DNA from: Leishmania martiniquensis
Lineage: Eukaryota > Euglenozoa > Kinetoplastea > Trypanosomatida > Trypanosomatidae
Reading direction: 5' to 3'
DNA length: 64,000 bases
Assembly: GCF_017916325.1 (NCBI RefSeq)
Contig: NC_090166.1
Span: 661,001-725,000 of the forward strand
In this document: in pieces, positions 1-9,332 of the stretch
Position numbering within the stretch: position 1 is the first letter of the stretch
How the letters are laid out: each line of letters begins with the position of its first letter
Position numbers and translations under genes: made by a program
The notes under the pieces: model-generated
What the model saw: the letters and a program-made list of their open reading frames with translations, nothing else
What the model was told of the DNA's origin: nothing
The model's database searches: none

Positions 1-490
1 AAGCGAAAGGGGCCACCACCACCACATGGGAGCGGCCAATGCCAAACGAGGAGGAGTACTGGCTGGCACTCCTCCACCGCCTCCGACTCGACGCTCAGCA
101 TGGCGAAATGGCGACAGAGCGACAGCGTCGACACGCTGTGCGCAGAGGGATTCAAGAGAGATGAAAAGATAAGCCGATGTTGAAGCATACACATCGCGAC
201 TGAAAAAACACGCCGGGAAGCACAACCAAAAAGACAACAAACGCGGCGCTTACCGCACGCACATGCCGAAGAGTTGAGGCATGGGAGCCTAGAGGCAACG
301 GCATGCCCTGACGGCGCAGTCACCGCACTTTCTCGACCGACGAGCCATCAGCCTAACGAATGGCAGAAGCAGCGGAACCGCCACTGAGATTCACAGGGAG
401 GTCGCCCAACAGGGACATCAGCAGGACCGCCGTGCAAGCCTTACCATAGCAAAGGCGTACGCAGTAGCACAGCTCTATCTTTTCCTGGTG

Positions 491-1012
491 CGTCCGCCAC
501 ACGTAGGTCCCGCGTGGCGCAGATGCCGCACATGTCGCACACCCGCGCACTATCACCCGTGGAGGTGCAGTCCCTCGCGCCCTTGCACCCGGTCGCACGC
601 CTCACGACGGCACGGCTGTCGCAGCGGGCGGACCTCGCCGCCTTCCCTCCCCATTCCCACCGGTGTGGCCGGAGGGCCGCCTGCAGGGGTGGCTTGGCCG
701 CGAGTGCAGCGGCAGGCGGGGGGCGCTGCCATGCCTCGGTGGCCGCAGCGGCGCTCGCCCCGCACGTGAGCCCGCCCTCCGTTGACCGCAGGGGGCCTGG
801 ACGCGTCGATAAGGGCTGAGCCGTCGACACAATGCGTACCGGGTGGGTGCGAGCGCCAGCACAACCGAACGTCTCCTCGCCAGAGCGCCTGTCCGCACCT
901 GTCTGCCGGCGCCGAAAGAGTCGGCAGCCGCGCCGCGAAGGCGAGCTGCCAGCTGCTTGGCTTCTCGACCGCCGCCCTCTGCTACCCTCCTCCCCCCTCA
1001 CCCACACACACA
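491..1012 (-). repeat. SIDER2-like dispersed element, copy A
   Basis: A 522-bp block repeated almost base for base at 17607-18128; I could find one difference by eye (A for G near 551). The first 319 bp are also repeated at 2887-3205. GC-rich sequence, position in 3' flanking sequence and several copies per 64 kb fit the SIDER2 short degenerate retroposons of Leishmania, which sit mainly in 3'UTRs and can affect mRNA stability. The orientation given assumes that the end reading GTGTGGCGGACGCG on the minus strand is the element's 3' end. Overlapping open frames on both strands are by-products of the repeat. The SIDER2 name is from memory; the repetition itself is directly visible. Confidence 0.75.
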
Positions 1013-1581
1013 CACGCACGGAGAGGGCACCGAGTGCTGGATGGTACGACGAGCTGTGGTAGACGGACGGCCGCTCATCCAGAGCCAACAAAGAGAGAGA
1101 GCACCGCTCCAAGAGCAACAGTCACAAAGAAATGGGCAGCACCACGAGGCCGGTGGGGGAGGGGGGCGCACAGCACCGGAAAAGAAGCGAAGGGAAACGG
1201 CCAAATAAAAGGCGAGCCGAGCACACTGCTGAAGACAGCCGTAAATGAAAGCACAACAGCCGACTTGTCGGCGCACAACGCCATGCGAAACGCACAGAGG
1301 GGTAAAAAAGAGAGAGATGCAATACGAAGAGAGCCGATGGGGGCAGTTGAGCAGCAACTCGAAGAAGCGCGCACCACTGCAACGTACACCTTCACGGAGA
1401 ATGGCGTAGGAGAGGGGAGGAGGGGGTAAGGGGGCAACGTGAGACGGGCAAGGTGCAAAAGTGCATCGTCAGAGATGGGTGTGGTGTCGATACCCTGCTG
1501 GAAAACGAAAGCGCGCGTCAATCACCTCCGTTATGGTTGCCGCTGCTCTTGCTTCTTTTTTTGTTGTTCAGAGCCGCCTGC
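1013..1581. other. Intergenic sequence downstream of the zinc-finger gene
   Basis: Probably the proximal 3'UTR of the zinc-finger gene on the minus strand. It starts with a CA microsatellite next to repeat copy A, then purine-rich plus-strand sequence. No credible coding frame. Confidence 0.4.
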
Positions 1582-1962
1582 CTAACGCTTTGCTGGTGTG
1601 GTATCATCGTCCAGCTTTGTGCCGACCGCCAAGTGGGACACTTTCGTACCCGACGAGTTCACCGTGGGGGGGCGCTCAATATATACGCACAGCTTTGGAG
1701 GGGCCTGCGGGCCACTATGACCCTCGCGGATGCTGGCAGGGATGGACATGACTGTGCGGCATCGCGGGCACATGGCGAGACTGGTGTTTTGAGGAAGGAT
1801 AAGAATGCAGCGGCAGCACACGCACGTCACACTGAACTGCTGGACGGGCGTCACGGCGGCGCACATGGGGCACCGCACGGAGGGTGCGCCGATAGGATAG
1901 GCAAGCGTCACATGGCACTGGCTGCAGGTAATCTGTCCTGTCGACTGAGGGGCGTGCGGCAT
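1582..1962 (-). CDS. Small LSD1-type zinc-finger protein (126 aa)
   Basis: The protein carries two consecutive LSD1-type zinc fingers near its N-terminus. The first uses Cys13, Cys16, Cys31 and Cys34, the second Cys47, Cys50, Cys65 and Cys68. Both have exactly 14 residues between the CxxC pairs, the spacing of the plant LSD1 zinc-finger family, and the first keeps the typical Tyr-Pro-x-Gly-Ala core and a Val before the third Cys. The last 45 residues have no recognised domain. The ATG at 1962 is the first in frame. Family members elsewhere act in regulation of cell death or transcription; in trypanosomatids I know no assigned role, so only zinc binding is inferred. It is the last gene of the minus-strand series in this window and is followed by a SIDER2-like repeat. 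A pyrimidine tract and AG about 100 nt upstream could be its splice acceptor. Confidence 0.85.
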   Translation of the reverse strand: MPHAPQSTGQITCSQCHVTLAYPIGAPSVRCPMCAAVTPVQQFSVTCVCCRCILILPQNTSLAMCPRCRTVMSIPASIREGHSGPQAPPKLCVYIERPPTVNSSGTKVSHLAVGTKLDDDTTPAKR

Positions 1963-2065
1963 TGTGCAAAGAAAGTGGAACGGATTCGGAAGGCGCTCGA
2001 TCCTCTCCCTCTCTCGTGCAGCGGAGTCTAGTCAGTAGGGCAGCCTAATGGTCTTTTCTTTTTTT

Positions 2066-2100
2066 CTGCAGAGACGGGCGTTGTGTGAAAGAGAGTGAAG
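2066..2100 (-). promoter_or_regulatory. Putative trans-splice acceptor of the LSD1-type zinc-finger gene
   Basis: On the minus strand a C/T-rich stretch (about 2072-2100) runs into CTGCAG, giving an AG acceptor about 104 nt upstream of the ATG at 1962. CTGCAG is palindromic, and on the plus strand it is also preceded by a long T-rich tract, so the same hexamer could be an acceptor on either strand. No functional data. Confidence 0.3.
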
Positions 2101-2880
2101 GCGGAGCAGATCAGAGACGGCCTCCACGCAGCATACAACGGAGGCAGGCGACAGATTGAGGGTGGAGTGAGGTGCCGTGAGATGGGGGTGGGGAGTGAAG
2201 CAATGCACAGGACCTTCGTGCTTAGTTGTGTGGCAGCGCGTGACGCCGACAGAAGAACCGTCGCCATCGTGAGGGAGGCGTGGCAGTATTACAGAGGGGC
2301 GGGCAGAGAAGAACGCAAAGGACGAGAGGAGGGCCGAAGAAGTGGTGTGTGCCATACGCGAAGGAGCGCTCAGATGCGCGGTGCGCAGAACGAAAGGCAA
2401 AGCCGCTGGCACCACAGATCCTTCTCGGTGGCCGCAGCACCGCCGCTGCTGTCTCAACTATGCTGCGTGAGGTTCGTGCAGAGAACCTCTCCAGGGGATT
2501 AGCCGCATCCAAAACAGTGCAAGTGCCGCAGCGTGACGATCCTCTCACGACCCCGCCGCGTCCGTTTGCTCCCAGTAAAGCGCTGCCTACAGCGCCTCGC
2601 GTCGGCTCCTCACATCGCTTCTGCACAGACCTCAACGAGAGTCTCTCTCGACAAGTAAAAACACGAGAGAAACAGGCACAGCGGCAGCGATGCGCGCATA
2701 CATAAGCAGAACCATTACACGCTGCCGTCACTAGAGGCAGCTGACTACAGCCCAGCATACATCCCACGAGCATCTTCAGGTGGTTCAATTCTCCTAGAAG
2801 CCACGGCGCCCACGCGGAGAGACGCAGCGCTGTCTGTTTACGGCCTCACACCGGAACTTACATGAATTTCCCTCCCGCCG

Positions 2881-3205
2881 TGTCCGCGTCCGCCACACGT
2901 AGGTCCCGCGTGGCGCAGATGCCGCACATGTCGCACACCCGCGCACTGTCACCCGTGGAGGTGCAGTCCCTCGCGCCCTTGCACCCGGTCGCACGCCTCA
3001 CGACGGCACGGCTGTCGCAGCGGGCGGACCTCGCCGCCTTCCCTCCCCATTCCCACCGGTGTGGCCGGAGGGCCGCCTGCAGGGGTGGCTTGGCCGCGAG
3101 TGCAGCGGCAGGCGGGGGGCGCTGCCATGCCTCGGTGGCCGCAGCGGCGCTCGCCCCGCACGTGAGCCCGCCCTCCGTTGACCGCAGGGGGCCTGGACGC
3201 GTCGA
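2881..3205 (-). repeat. SIDER2-like dispersed element, copy B (truncated)
   Basis: A 325-bp partial copy. It matches copy C (17601 onward) without a visible difference and copy A with one. Similarity stops abruptly after the GGACGCGTCGA segment at 3205, where copies A and C continue for about 200 bp more, so this copy lacks one end of the element. It shares the extra TGTCCG lead-in with copy C but not with A. It lies between the zinc-finger gene and the 1256-aa gene, in the same orientation as the other copies. Confidence 0.75.
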
Positions 3206-4646
3206 GTAGAAGGGGGTTTGCGGGCCAAACGCGCATGATCAGTACCTCCAGAAGAGAGGCGGCGAAGAGGGAGCCTGGCACGCTCAGACACACGATGAGG
3301 AGAGGAGGTCCGCATGCGCTGCGCCAAAAAGGATGCGAAACAAAAATCAGAGGAAAGACATGAAGTCATTCACAGCGCACATTCTCTCTCTCTCTGCCCC
3401 AATGGAGTGGAGTGGGCACACACACGCATAGACACACAGATTTAGCAAACGGAGATGATCGGTACGGCAAAGACTCCGGTAGCGGCCACTGCACCCGCCA
3501 TTCCGTCAGGAGCCTTCATACACGGAAAGAAAAAAAGAGGAAAGAGAAGAAAAGGCTGTCGAAAGTTAACCGCCCGCCGATAAGTGTCGTACATTTCGGT
3601 CGATGCGCAGCACCAACCCATCTCTGCCGCAACGTCACTGATATTTCGCTCCCCACGTACGCATGCTCTGCTACAACGCGCGAGCCGAGCGTCACTCTGC
3701 CCTCGGACTCTCGCGCAGGGCTTGTCACGTGGCGCCGCACAGTCGTAGGTGTTTGCTGTCACAGGGCGACGACTCAGTCACTTGAGCACGGCCTGTCTCG
3801 AGCCCTGCGCGCAGTCGCCTCCATCATGCCAGTCTCCTTGTGGGATAGCCCTCTTAACGTAGTGCAGGATTCCTCTTCACCCTTGGGTGGGGACGGCACA
3901 GCAAGATACATCCAACTCGCGCTGACACAATGCCTAATATATGGATGGGCCAAACGTGTGCGCCGTCGCAGATACCTCCGGCGCAGCGCCGCATCACCTC
4001 ATGGCCGTCACCAGACACGATACATCGCTCTGAACTTCCCATGCCATCGGCGCTTGCCCCTTCCCCTCTTAAAGGCTGCTCGGCATTCGACAGGCGAGGA
4101 GAGTTGGGTTACAAGGGCCCTTTGAGATGCGACGCGCCGAAGGCTTCGGCCCCATTCTCCAGAAGCCACCGCTCCTATTAGAAATAAAAAGAAAAACAGC
4201 GGAAAACTCACGCTCACCTCTGCGCATCACACAAACACCATCGCAGAGGAGAGGCAGTCGAGGCGGCAGCGCTCCAATGCGTCCGCGCGGAGAGGCGCAA
4301 ACGAGGGGGATCGGCCGCTCACGTCTTTCCTTTTACTTTCGGGGTGGGGTGGTCGCTTTCAAGTGTGCCGTTACAGTCACAGGACGCCCCAAAGTCCGGC
4401 GAGGCGTCGCCCAGTGCGCAGCGCCGCTGCGATGCTTGCTGAAGCACCACTGCCACTCCGCCTTGTCACATCGCGAAAGCTGACTACTCAAAGCAGTCGG
4501 TGTAGTTCGCCACCTGTGCCACCAGCGGGCGCATTGAGGCGAAAGGGAATGGCGCCCATTACCCTCTCAGCTGTCGCTCCACACAGCAGCAGCGGCACGA
4601 CCCCGCGAGCGTGATGCTCTTCGATGCTGACCCTCAAACGAGAGCA
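3206..4646. other. Intergenic/3'UTR sequence of the 1256-aa gene
   Basis: About 1.4 kb downstream of the 1256-aa gene on the minus strand. It contains a short CT repeat near 3384-3396, A-rich purine tracts near 3530-3555 and 4175-4200, and otherwise unremarkable sequence. Open frames here have compositions expected by chance. Confidence 0.4.
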
Positions 4647-7600
4647 TCACTCGTCGTCCACGTTGCCGAAGAAGAGGGAGTCGGACGTGTACCGCTCTAA
4701 CAAATCGTCCACCTCACACCCATAGCCCGCTTGCTCCGCCTCCTTTACAGTTGCTGCCATCACGGTGGCAGGCTTGCCGGCTGCGGGGGCAGCACCTCCA
4801 AAGGCCACTGAGAATGGCAAGCGGCTGCTGCTGCTGCTTCCGGGGAACTCCCCCGAATCACTTCGCGGGCAGAAGTCCTTCATAGACTCTCTCAGAGAAG
4901 GCTGTATCGCGGGTCCGACAGTCATCGGTGCAGCGGGTGTGAGCGAGGCGCTCGACAGTGGCGAGCGGGACAATGGCATCACCGTTGTACCCCAGATGTT
5001 GTCCACCATGCTGCCCATGCCACCAGCACCGCTGTCTGGGCCCTTGAGAGACGAGGCGACAGAGGTGCCGGAGGAGTACGAAAGAGATTCCTTTCGTCGG
5101 GAGACCAGCGGCAATGGGAACTGCGGTCCATGCCCCACCTCATCGCTGTAGGCGTCGTCGTCATGACCGGTGTGAGGCCCATCGTCGTACTCGCCGTCGT
5201 CCCTGTCGCGGCCTTGACTCTGCATACGCCAGAGACGACCCTCGCGCTCTTCCAGCGCGTACACCTCGCCAAGCACCTTTTCAATGCGGCGCTGCTGGCC
5301 CACAAAGCGTGGCGTGACACCAATGAAGAAGCGCACCCCGTCGTGCTCGTAGCGGCGAATAACGTAGCGGTCTATGCGGACCGGGTTGCCATGCGGGTCG
5401 CGCACCCACGCGCGGTCTTCCTCGGTAGAGTCGCGCGTGAGAATGGCGACCACCTTGATCCAGGCCAGCACTACCTCCTCGATGTTCAGCGTCCCCTCGC
5501 GCCGGTCTATCTCCATGAACAGCTGGGCAGCGGCAGACACGGCAACGTCGGTGTTAGCGCTGCGCCGCTTTTTGCTGCTGTTCTGAACGGCGGCGGCGGC
5601 AGCGGCGGCAGCGGCGGCCTTCTTTGCCCGCTGCATGGCAGCCTGCAGCTGCTGCTTCTCAGCCTTCGGGTGGGGCGGCATGTTCGTCTCAGTGAAGTTT
5701 GTGAAGGAGTCGTCCAGCCCACCGGCGCCGCGCACCCAGAACGCTTCCGGCGCGGCCGCCTCCTTTTCCTGCAAGAGCGGATTGCTCACGTGATTACTCG
5801 TGAAGTTGATGTAGCCACCACCACCACCACCAGCAGCAGCAGCAGCGCTGCTGACCGCCGTGATAGAGCTGGCAGGCGAGCTCTTGGCGTCACCGAGCGA
5901 CTCTGCAGCAGCCGACTTTACGGCACCCGTGAAGGACAAGGGACCTTGCCAATCTATAGTGCCGGTGGTGACGGCGCCCTTGGCTAAGGTATCCTCTAGG
6001 GCGCACGGCAGCGGTAGCGGGCCCGCCCCTTTTGACCTGATCATCGCCTGAAGTTCCTCCTGCGTGCAGCACCGCAGCACATCACCCTGCCACAAGCCCA
6101 TGGAGGGAATGTCTTCCGCGACGATGATGACGTCGTTCACGCGCCGCGGCGGCGGTACAGTTGTGTTCGCGTGCAACAGCCCCCGGTAGTTCCACGAGCG
6201 CTGCTCTGGGACGGAGTTGCTGTCCACTGTCGTGTTGAGCTGCTGTGCCATAATGAGTGCTGCCCGCCGCGCGTAGGCCGCGCTCGCCCAAATGCAGATG
6301 TGTCCATCCTCCACCCAAATGCGGAAACGATGCTTTCGCCGGTGCAGCAGCGCAATCTTGCGCGCTTCCTCAGCCGGCGTGGCGGTGGCAGATGCCAGAG
6401 CTGCTGCGCCAGACGCGGGGAGCGGCGGCGGAGGGGGCGGCAAGGTGGAGCAACTTGACACCGACGGAGAGCCCAACTGCCCAGGTAACGGCGGCGGCGT
6501 CACTGTCGAGGGAAAGGCCGAGACGCGGGCCACGCCACCGGTTGCACCTGATGCGGTGTACGGAGGCGCAGGCGTAAAGCCCGACTGCGGACTGGAGCCG
6601 GCGGAGTGGCGAGGCACCGTGGTCATGGCGGCGGCAGCGGCCGTGGCAGGCGGGTACCCCGTTGTGTTCAGGGCCGGGTGCCGCAGCGGCGTCGACTGCA
6701 CATTGAAGCCGGACATCATGATGATCGGGTACTTACCACAGCTGAGGGTTTTCATGCCCGTGTGTCGCCGCAGCGGCGCACTGGTGGCGCTCGCCTGCTC
6801 TGCAGACATGAACACCTCCAGTGGCGTTGTTGCACATGGAATGTCAGGCTCGAAGAGGTAGCCCTCCTCCTCGAGGCGCTGCAGGTGCGGGTGGTGGAAC
6901 TCAGCGAGATCCTCGGGATTGAAGCCGCTCATGCCCGTGTGCACCGGCTTCTGCCCAGCCTTCGCCGTCCCTGCCTCCAGGAGACTGCGCAGGCGCACGC
7001 GAAACTCGCGCACAAACTGCAGCATGGGGATGTTCGATAGAGGGAAGCGCATCAGCACCGGCAGCATCGGAATTACCTGAGGGTGGATGCGCGCCTCAAT
7101 GCACTGGCGCACGTACATGTATGTAGCGAGCATTACCATGTTACCGAGAATCTGGTCACCAACGTCCTTGTCCACAAACATCGTCCCCTTCAGCAGATGC
7201 TGCTCCACCTCAGACTCCTCGTCCGCGTCGTCGCCGTTCGAGTTGCCCTCCTTTCGTGGAAAGCGGCGCGGCGGTTTGGCGGCCCCGGTACCCTCCGCGG
7301 CGTCGCAGTGTCCCGCCACACGGCGCATTCCGACGGTGGACGGGAACAGGCCGAACATTCCCATGATCCTCACGTAGGAGTCACCGAACTGGACGTAGAG
7401 GGGGTCGTCCACGGGCTGTGGCTTCCCAGGGTCGTAGCGCGACGCAATGACGCACGGAAGCGGGCGCACATCATATGCGGCCGGCGAAGTGACATGCTTG
7501 TAATGGCTCGCCGAGTACTCGTTGGGGACCTTGGCGCTGCCTACCGCACCTACGGCGGGCGCGATTGGGTCTCCTTTAACGTCGGCGGCCGCTGCGGAGC

Positions 7601-8417
7601 TGTAGTGGGTGTGCGCCCGCCTGCCCCTCAGGAACCGCCTCGCCGCCACGTAGCCGGCAACGAAGTCGTCGAACGGCACATCATCGACTGGCGGCATGGC
7701 GGCGCCCCCTCCTGGCGCCGTGCCCGAGACGTTGGACCTTCCCTTCTGCTGCTGCTGATACGCGCGCTGGCGCTCCGTCTGCTGCTCCTGCAGCTGCTTC
7801 CAGTATGCCTGCCGCAGCGCCTCGTCCGTCGCGAAGACACCCGATTCGTTATCGCGAATGAGAACCTGATAGAGTCCCTCGCGGGTGTCGGAGTAGCTGC
7901 GGAAGTCCATGGGGTCCACCTTGGGCGGAAGCCCCTGCGTATTCAGGCAATCCTGAGGTGATTGGGAAGACGGAATCGCATTTACCGTCGCAGCTACGTG
8001 CTCCATGTCGGCAACGCTGCTGCTGCCCATGGAGACGCCGGACAGCAGCGGAGAGGAGGCTGTGCGCGACACTGTTGTCGCGGTCGCCAGGGCCACGTTC
8101 GGCCTTCCCTCGTCAATTTCGCGCTTAGCGAGGTATTCCCTGTAAAACGCCTCGAAGGCCTCTCCCTCATTGATGGCCGTCGTGGTGCAGAAGTAGTCGC
8201 TCTCTCGGGGTGTCTGGGCACTGCGCAGGGCACGAAAATAGTACTTGGCAGTGCGCCGGTATCGCGCGTTGAAGAGGTGCTGGAAAAGCGGGCAGTCCGG
8301 GCTGGGGAAGAACGCGGTGGTCATGGGTATCAGTATGATTTCATTTCGCCGATTGCGGCCGTGGCGGTGGCTGTAGAGGCCGCGCTCGTGCGTCTCGTGA
8401 CTCGGCAGCGCTCCCAT
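4647..8417 (-). CDS. Large N-myristoylated family protein P1 (1256 aa), function unknown
   Basis: I do not recognise a named domain, but the protein is a diverged paralogue of the genes at 18478-25656 and 31670-35125. The frame is open to 8519, but that codon is GTG; the first ATG is 8417 and gives MGALPS, an N-myristoylation-type start with Ser6, as in both paralogues. Shared blocks in order: a region near residues 30-65 with an FFPSPDCPLFQ motif, a TDEALRQAY motif near 197, PLPCVI near 319, GMFGLFP near 353, a helical block near 411-480 (DKDVGDQ ... NIPMLQFVREFR), and a C-terminal block near 977-1040 (VVLAW ... EHDG ... GVTPRFV). Between them are low-complexity stretches: poly-Pro near 660, Gly near 865, poly-Ala near 935. 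No transmembrane segment or catalytic motif is obvious. Inferred role: membrane-tethered scaffold; the existence of the gene is much better supported than the role. Confidence 0.88.
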   Translation of the reverse strand: MGALPSHETHERGLYSHRHGRNRRNEIILIPMTTAFFPSPDCPLFQHLFNARYRRTAKYYFRALRSAQTPRESDYFCTTTAINEGEAFEAFYREYLAKREIDEGRPNVALATATTVSRTASSPLLSGVSMGSSSVADMEHVAATVNAIPSSQSPQDCLNTQGLPPKVDPMDFRSYSDTREGLYQVLIRDNESGVFATDEALRQAYWKQLQEQQTERQRAYQQQQKGRSNVSGTAPGGGAAMPPVDDVPFDDFVAGYVAARRFLRGRRAHTHYSSAAAADVKGDPIAPAVGAVGSAKVPNEYSASHYKHVTSPAAYDVRPLPCVIASRYDPGKPQPVDDPLYVQFGDSYVRIMGMFGLFPSTVGMRRVAGHCDAAEGTGAAKPPRRFPRKEGNSNGDDADEESEVEQHLLKGTMFVDKDVGDQILGNMVMLATYMYVRQCIEARIHPQVIPMLPVLMRFPLSNIPMLQFVREFRVRLRSLLEAGTAKAGQKPVHTGMSGFNPEDLAEFHHPHLQRLEEEGYLFEPDIPCATTPLEVFMSAEQASATSAPLRRHTGMKTLSCGKYPIIMMSGFNVQSTPLRHPALNTTGYPPATAAAAAMTTVPRHSAGSSPQSGFTPAPPYTASGATGGVARVSAFPSTVTPPPLPGQLGSPSVSSCSTLPPPPPPLPASGAAALASATATPAEEARKIALLHRRKHRFRIWVEDGHICIWASAAYARRAALIMAQQLNTTVDSNSVPEQRSWNYRGLLHANTTVPPPRRVNDVIIVAEDIPSMGLWQGDVLRCCTQEELQAMIRSKGAGPLPLPCALEDTLAKGAVTTGTIDWQGPLSFTGAVKSAAAESLGDAKSSPASSITAVSSAAAAAGGGGGGYINFTSNHVSNPLLQEKEAAAPEAFWVRGAGGLDDSFTNFTETNMPPHPKAEKQQLQAAMQRAKKAAAAAAAAAAVQNSSKKRRSANTDVAVSAAAQLFMEIDRREGTLNIEEVVLAWIKVVAILTRDSTEEDRAWVRDPHGNPVRIDRYVIRRYEHDGVRFFIGVTPRFVGQQRRIEKVLGEVYALEEREGRLWRMQSQGRDRDDGEYDDGPHTGHDDDAYSDEVGHGPQFPLPLVSRRKESLSYSSGTSVASSLKGPDSGAGGMGSMVDNIWGTTVMPLSRSPLSSASLTPAAPMTVGPAIQPSLRESMKDFCPRSDSGEFPGSSSSSRLPFSVAFGGAAPAAGKPATVMAATVKEAEQAGYGCEVDDLLERYTSDSLFFGNVDDE

Positions 8418-8716
8418 CGCGCGCGCGTGCGTGTGCGCAAGACGCAAAGGGCGTTCGACGGACGGTGACACGGGGGAGCGACCGATTGTAGAGGGGTCGG
8501 GCCAGAGGCACCACTTCACCGATCCCCCTCAAGGCAGGGCAGCAGCGAATGGGGGATCACAAGGCAGAGAAAGCCACTCCTGCGACGGCGCCCGAGAAGG
8601 ACAAGAGATGCGCGCACAGCGAGCGCGCCTCCGTCGCTGGTACAATTCTCGGAAATACGGCCGCAGTCGGCACTTCCGCAGAGTTGAAGGAGCAAACAGA
8701 GCCCCTCTCCCACACA

Positions 8717-8726
8717 CTAAAAAAAA
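8717..8726 (-). promoter_or_regulatory. Putative trans-splice acceptor of P1
   Basis: On the minus strand a run of eight T (8719-8726) is followed directly by AG (8718-8717), a canonical-looking acceptor. It would leave a 5'UTR of about 300 nt before the ATG at 8417. Confidence 0.45.
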
Positions 8727-9180
8727 GCAGCGGAAAGGGGGGAAGAACCGAGCTTCGAAATAGAAGAAAGAGGAAGCACAGGGGAGCGGGCGGTTAGAGG
8801 GGAAGGGGGTGGAGGAAGCGGCGTGCGGTGCAGAGCTGATCCGTGTGCGCACACACAAGCGCACAAGAAAGTTAAATATAAAAACAAAAACAGAGGCAAC
8901 TATGACACCAAAAAGCGTATGAGAACGGGCGAAAGGAGTGAGAGGTTCACTAGCCGTTCCACAGTACACACACAGAGAGAGAGAGGGGGGAAGGGGGGCA
9001 GATAGAAGAGATCTAAGCACCGTTTGAGAACAGCAATGGAGCGGATGAGGAGAGGAAAAAAAGACAGGTATGTGTGTGTGAGGGTGTGTGGATAGAGGGC
9101 TGAGGCGTCTGGCAGTCTGGGGGCAAAGTGAAAAGAGTTCGTGGCGCCAAGTAAAGGGGAGAAAAGGCAAACAACGATGG

Positions 9181-9213
9181 GTCTGTCTGTGTGTCTGTGT
9201 GTGTGTGTGTGTG
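9181..9213. repeat. TG microsatellite
   Basis: A run of TG dinucleotides with a few TC interruptions within the gene-free interval. Confidence 0.8.
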
Positions 9214-9314
9214 GCACCCGGGAGGAACACCCACGCACTCACGCACCGCAACACAATCGCCAGAGTCAATAGCAATGCAGTGGGCCCTATTATAAGGCAC
9301 GAAGGGGCGAGAGG

Positions 9315-9332
9315 GAGAGAGAGAGAGAGAGA
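9315..9332. repeat. GA microsatellite
   Basis: An uninterrupted GA run on the plus strand, CT on the minus strand. It could act as a polypyrimidine tract for minus-strand RNA processing, but no gene start follows. Confidence 0.75.

Noticed and set aside
441..1118. Frames of up to 225 codons in SIDER2-like copies (also near 17578-18129 and 61020-61733)
   Set aside because: They follow the repeat from copy to copy and have Arg/Ala/Pro-rich composition. SIDER elements are non-coding degenerate retroposons.
5130..7961. Plus-strand frames of 285 and 292 codons within the 1256-aa gene
   Set aside because: Antisense to a gene with conserved blocks in two paralogues. Long antisense frames are common in GC-rich coding sequence.
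8418..8519. Longer N-terminus for P1 (and similarly for P2, the transporter and the second PSA-like gene)
   Set aside because: The upstream frame starts are GTG or TTG codons (8519 GTG, 25749 TTG, 41998 TTG, 58022 GTG). The first ATG in each case gives a sensible myristoylation site, linker or signal peptide.
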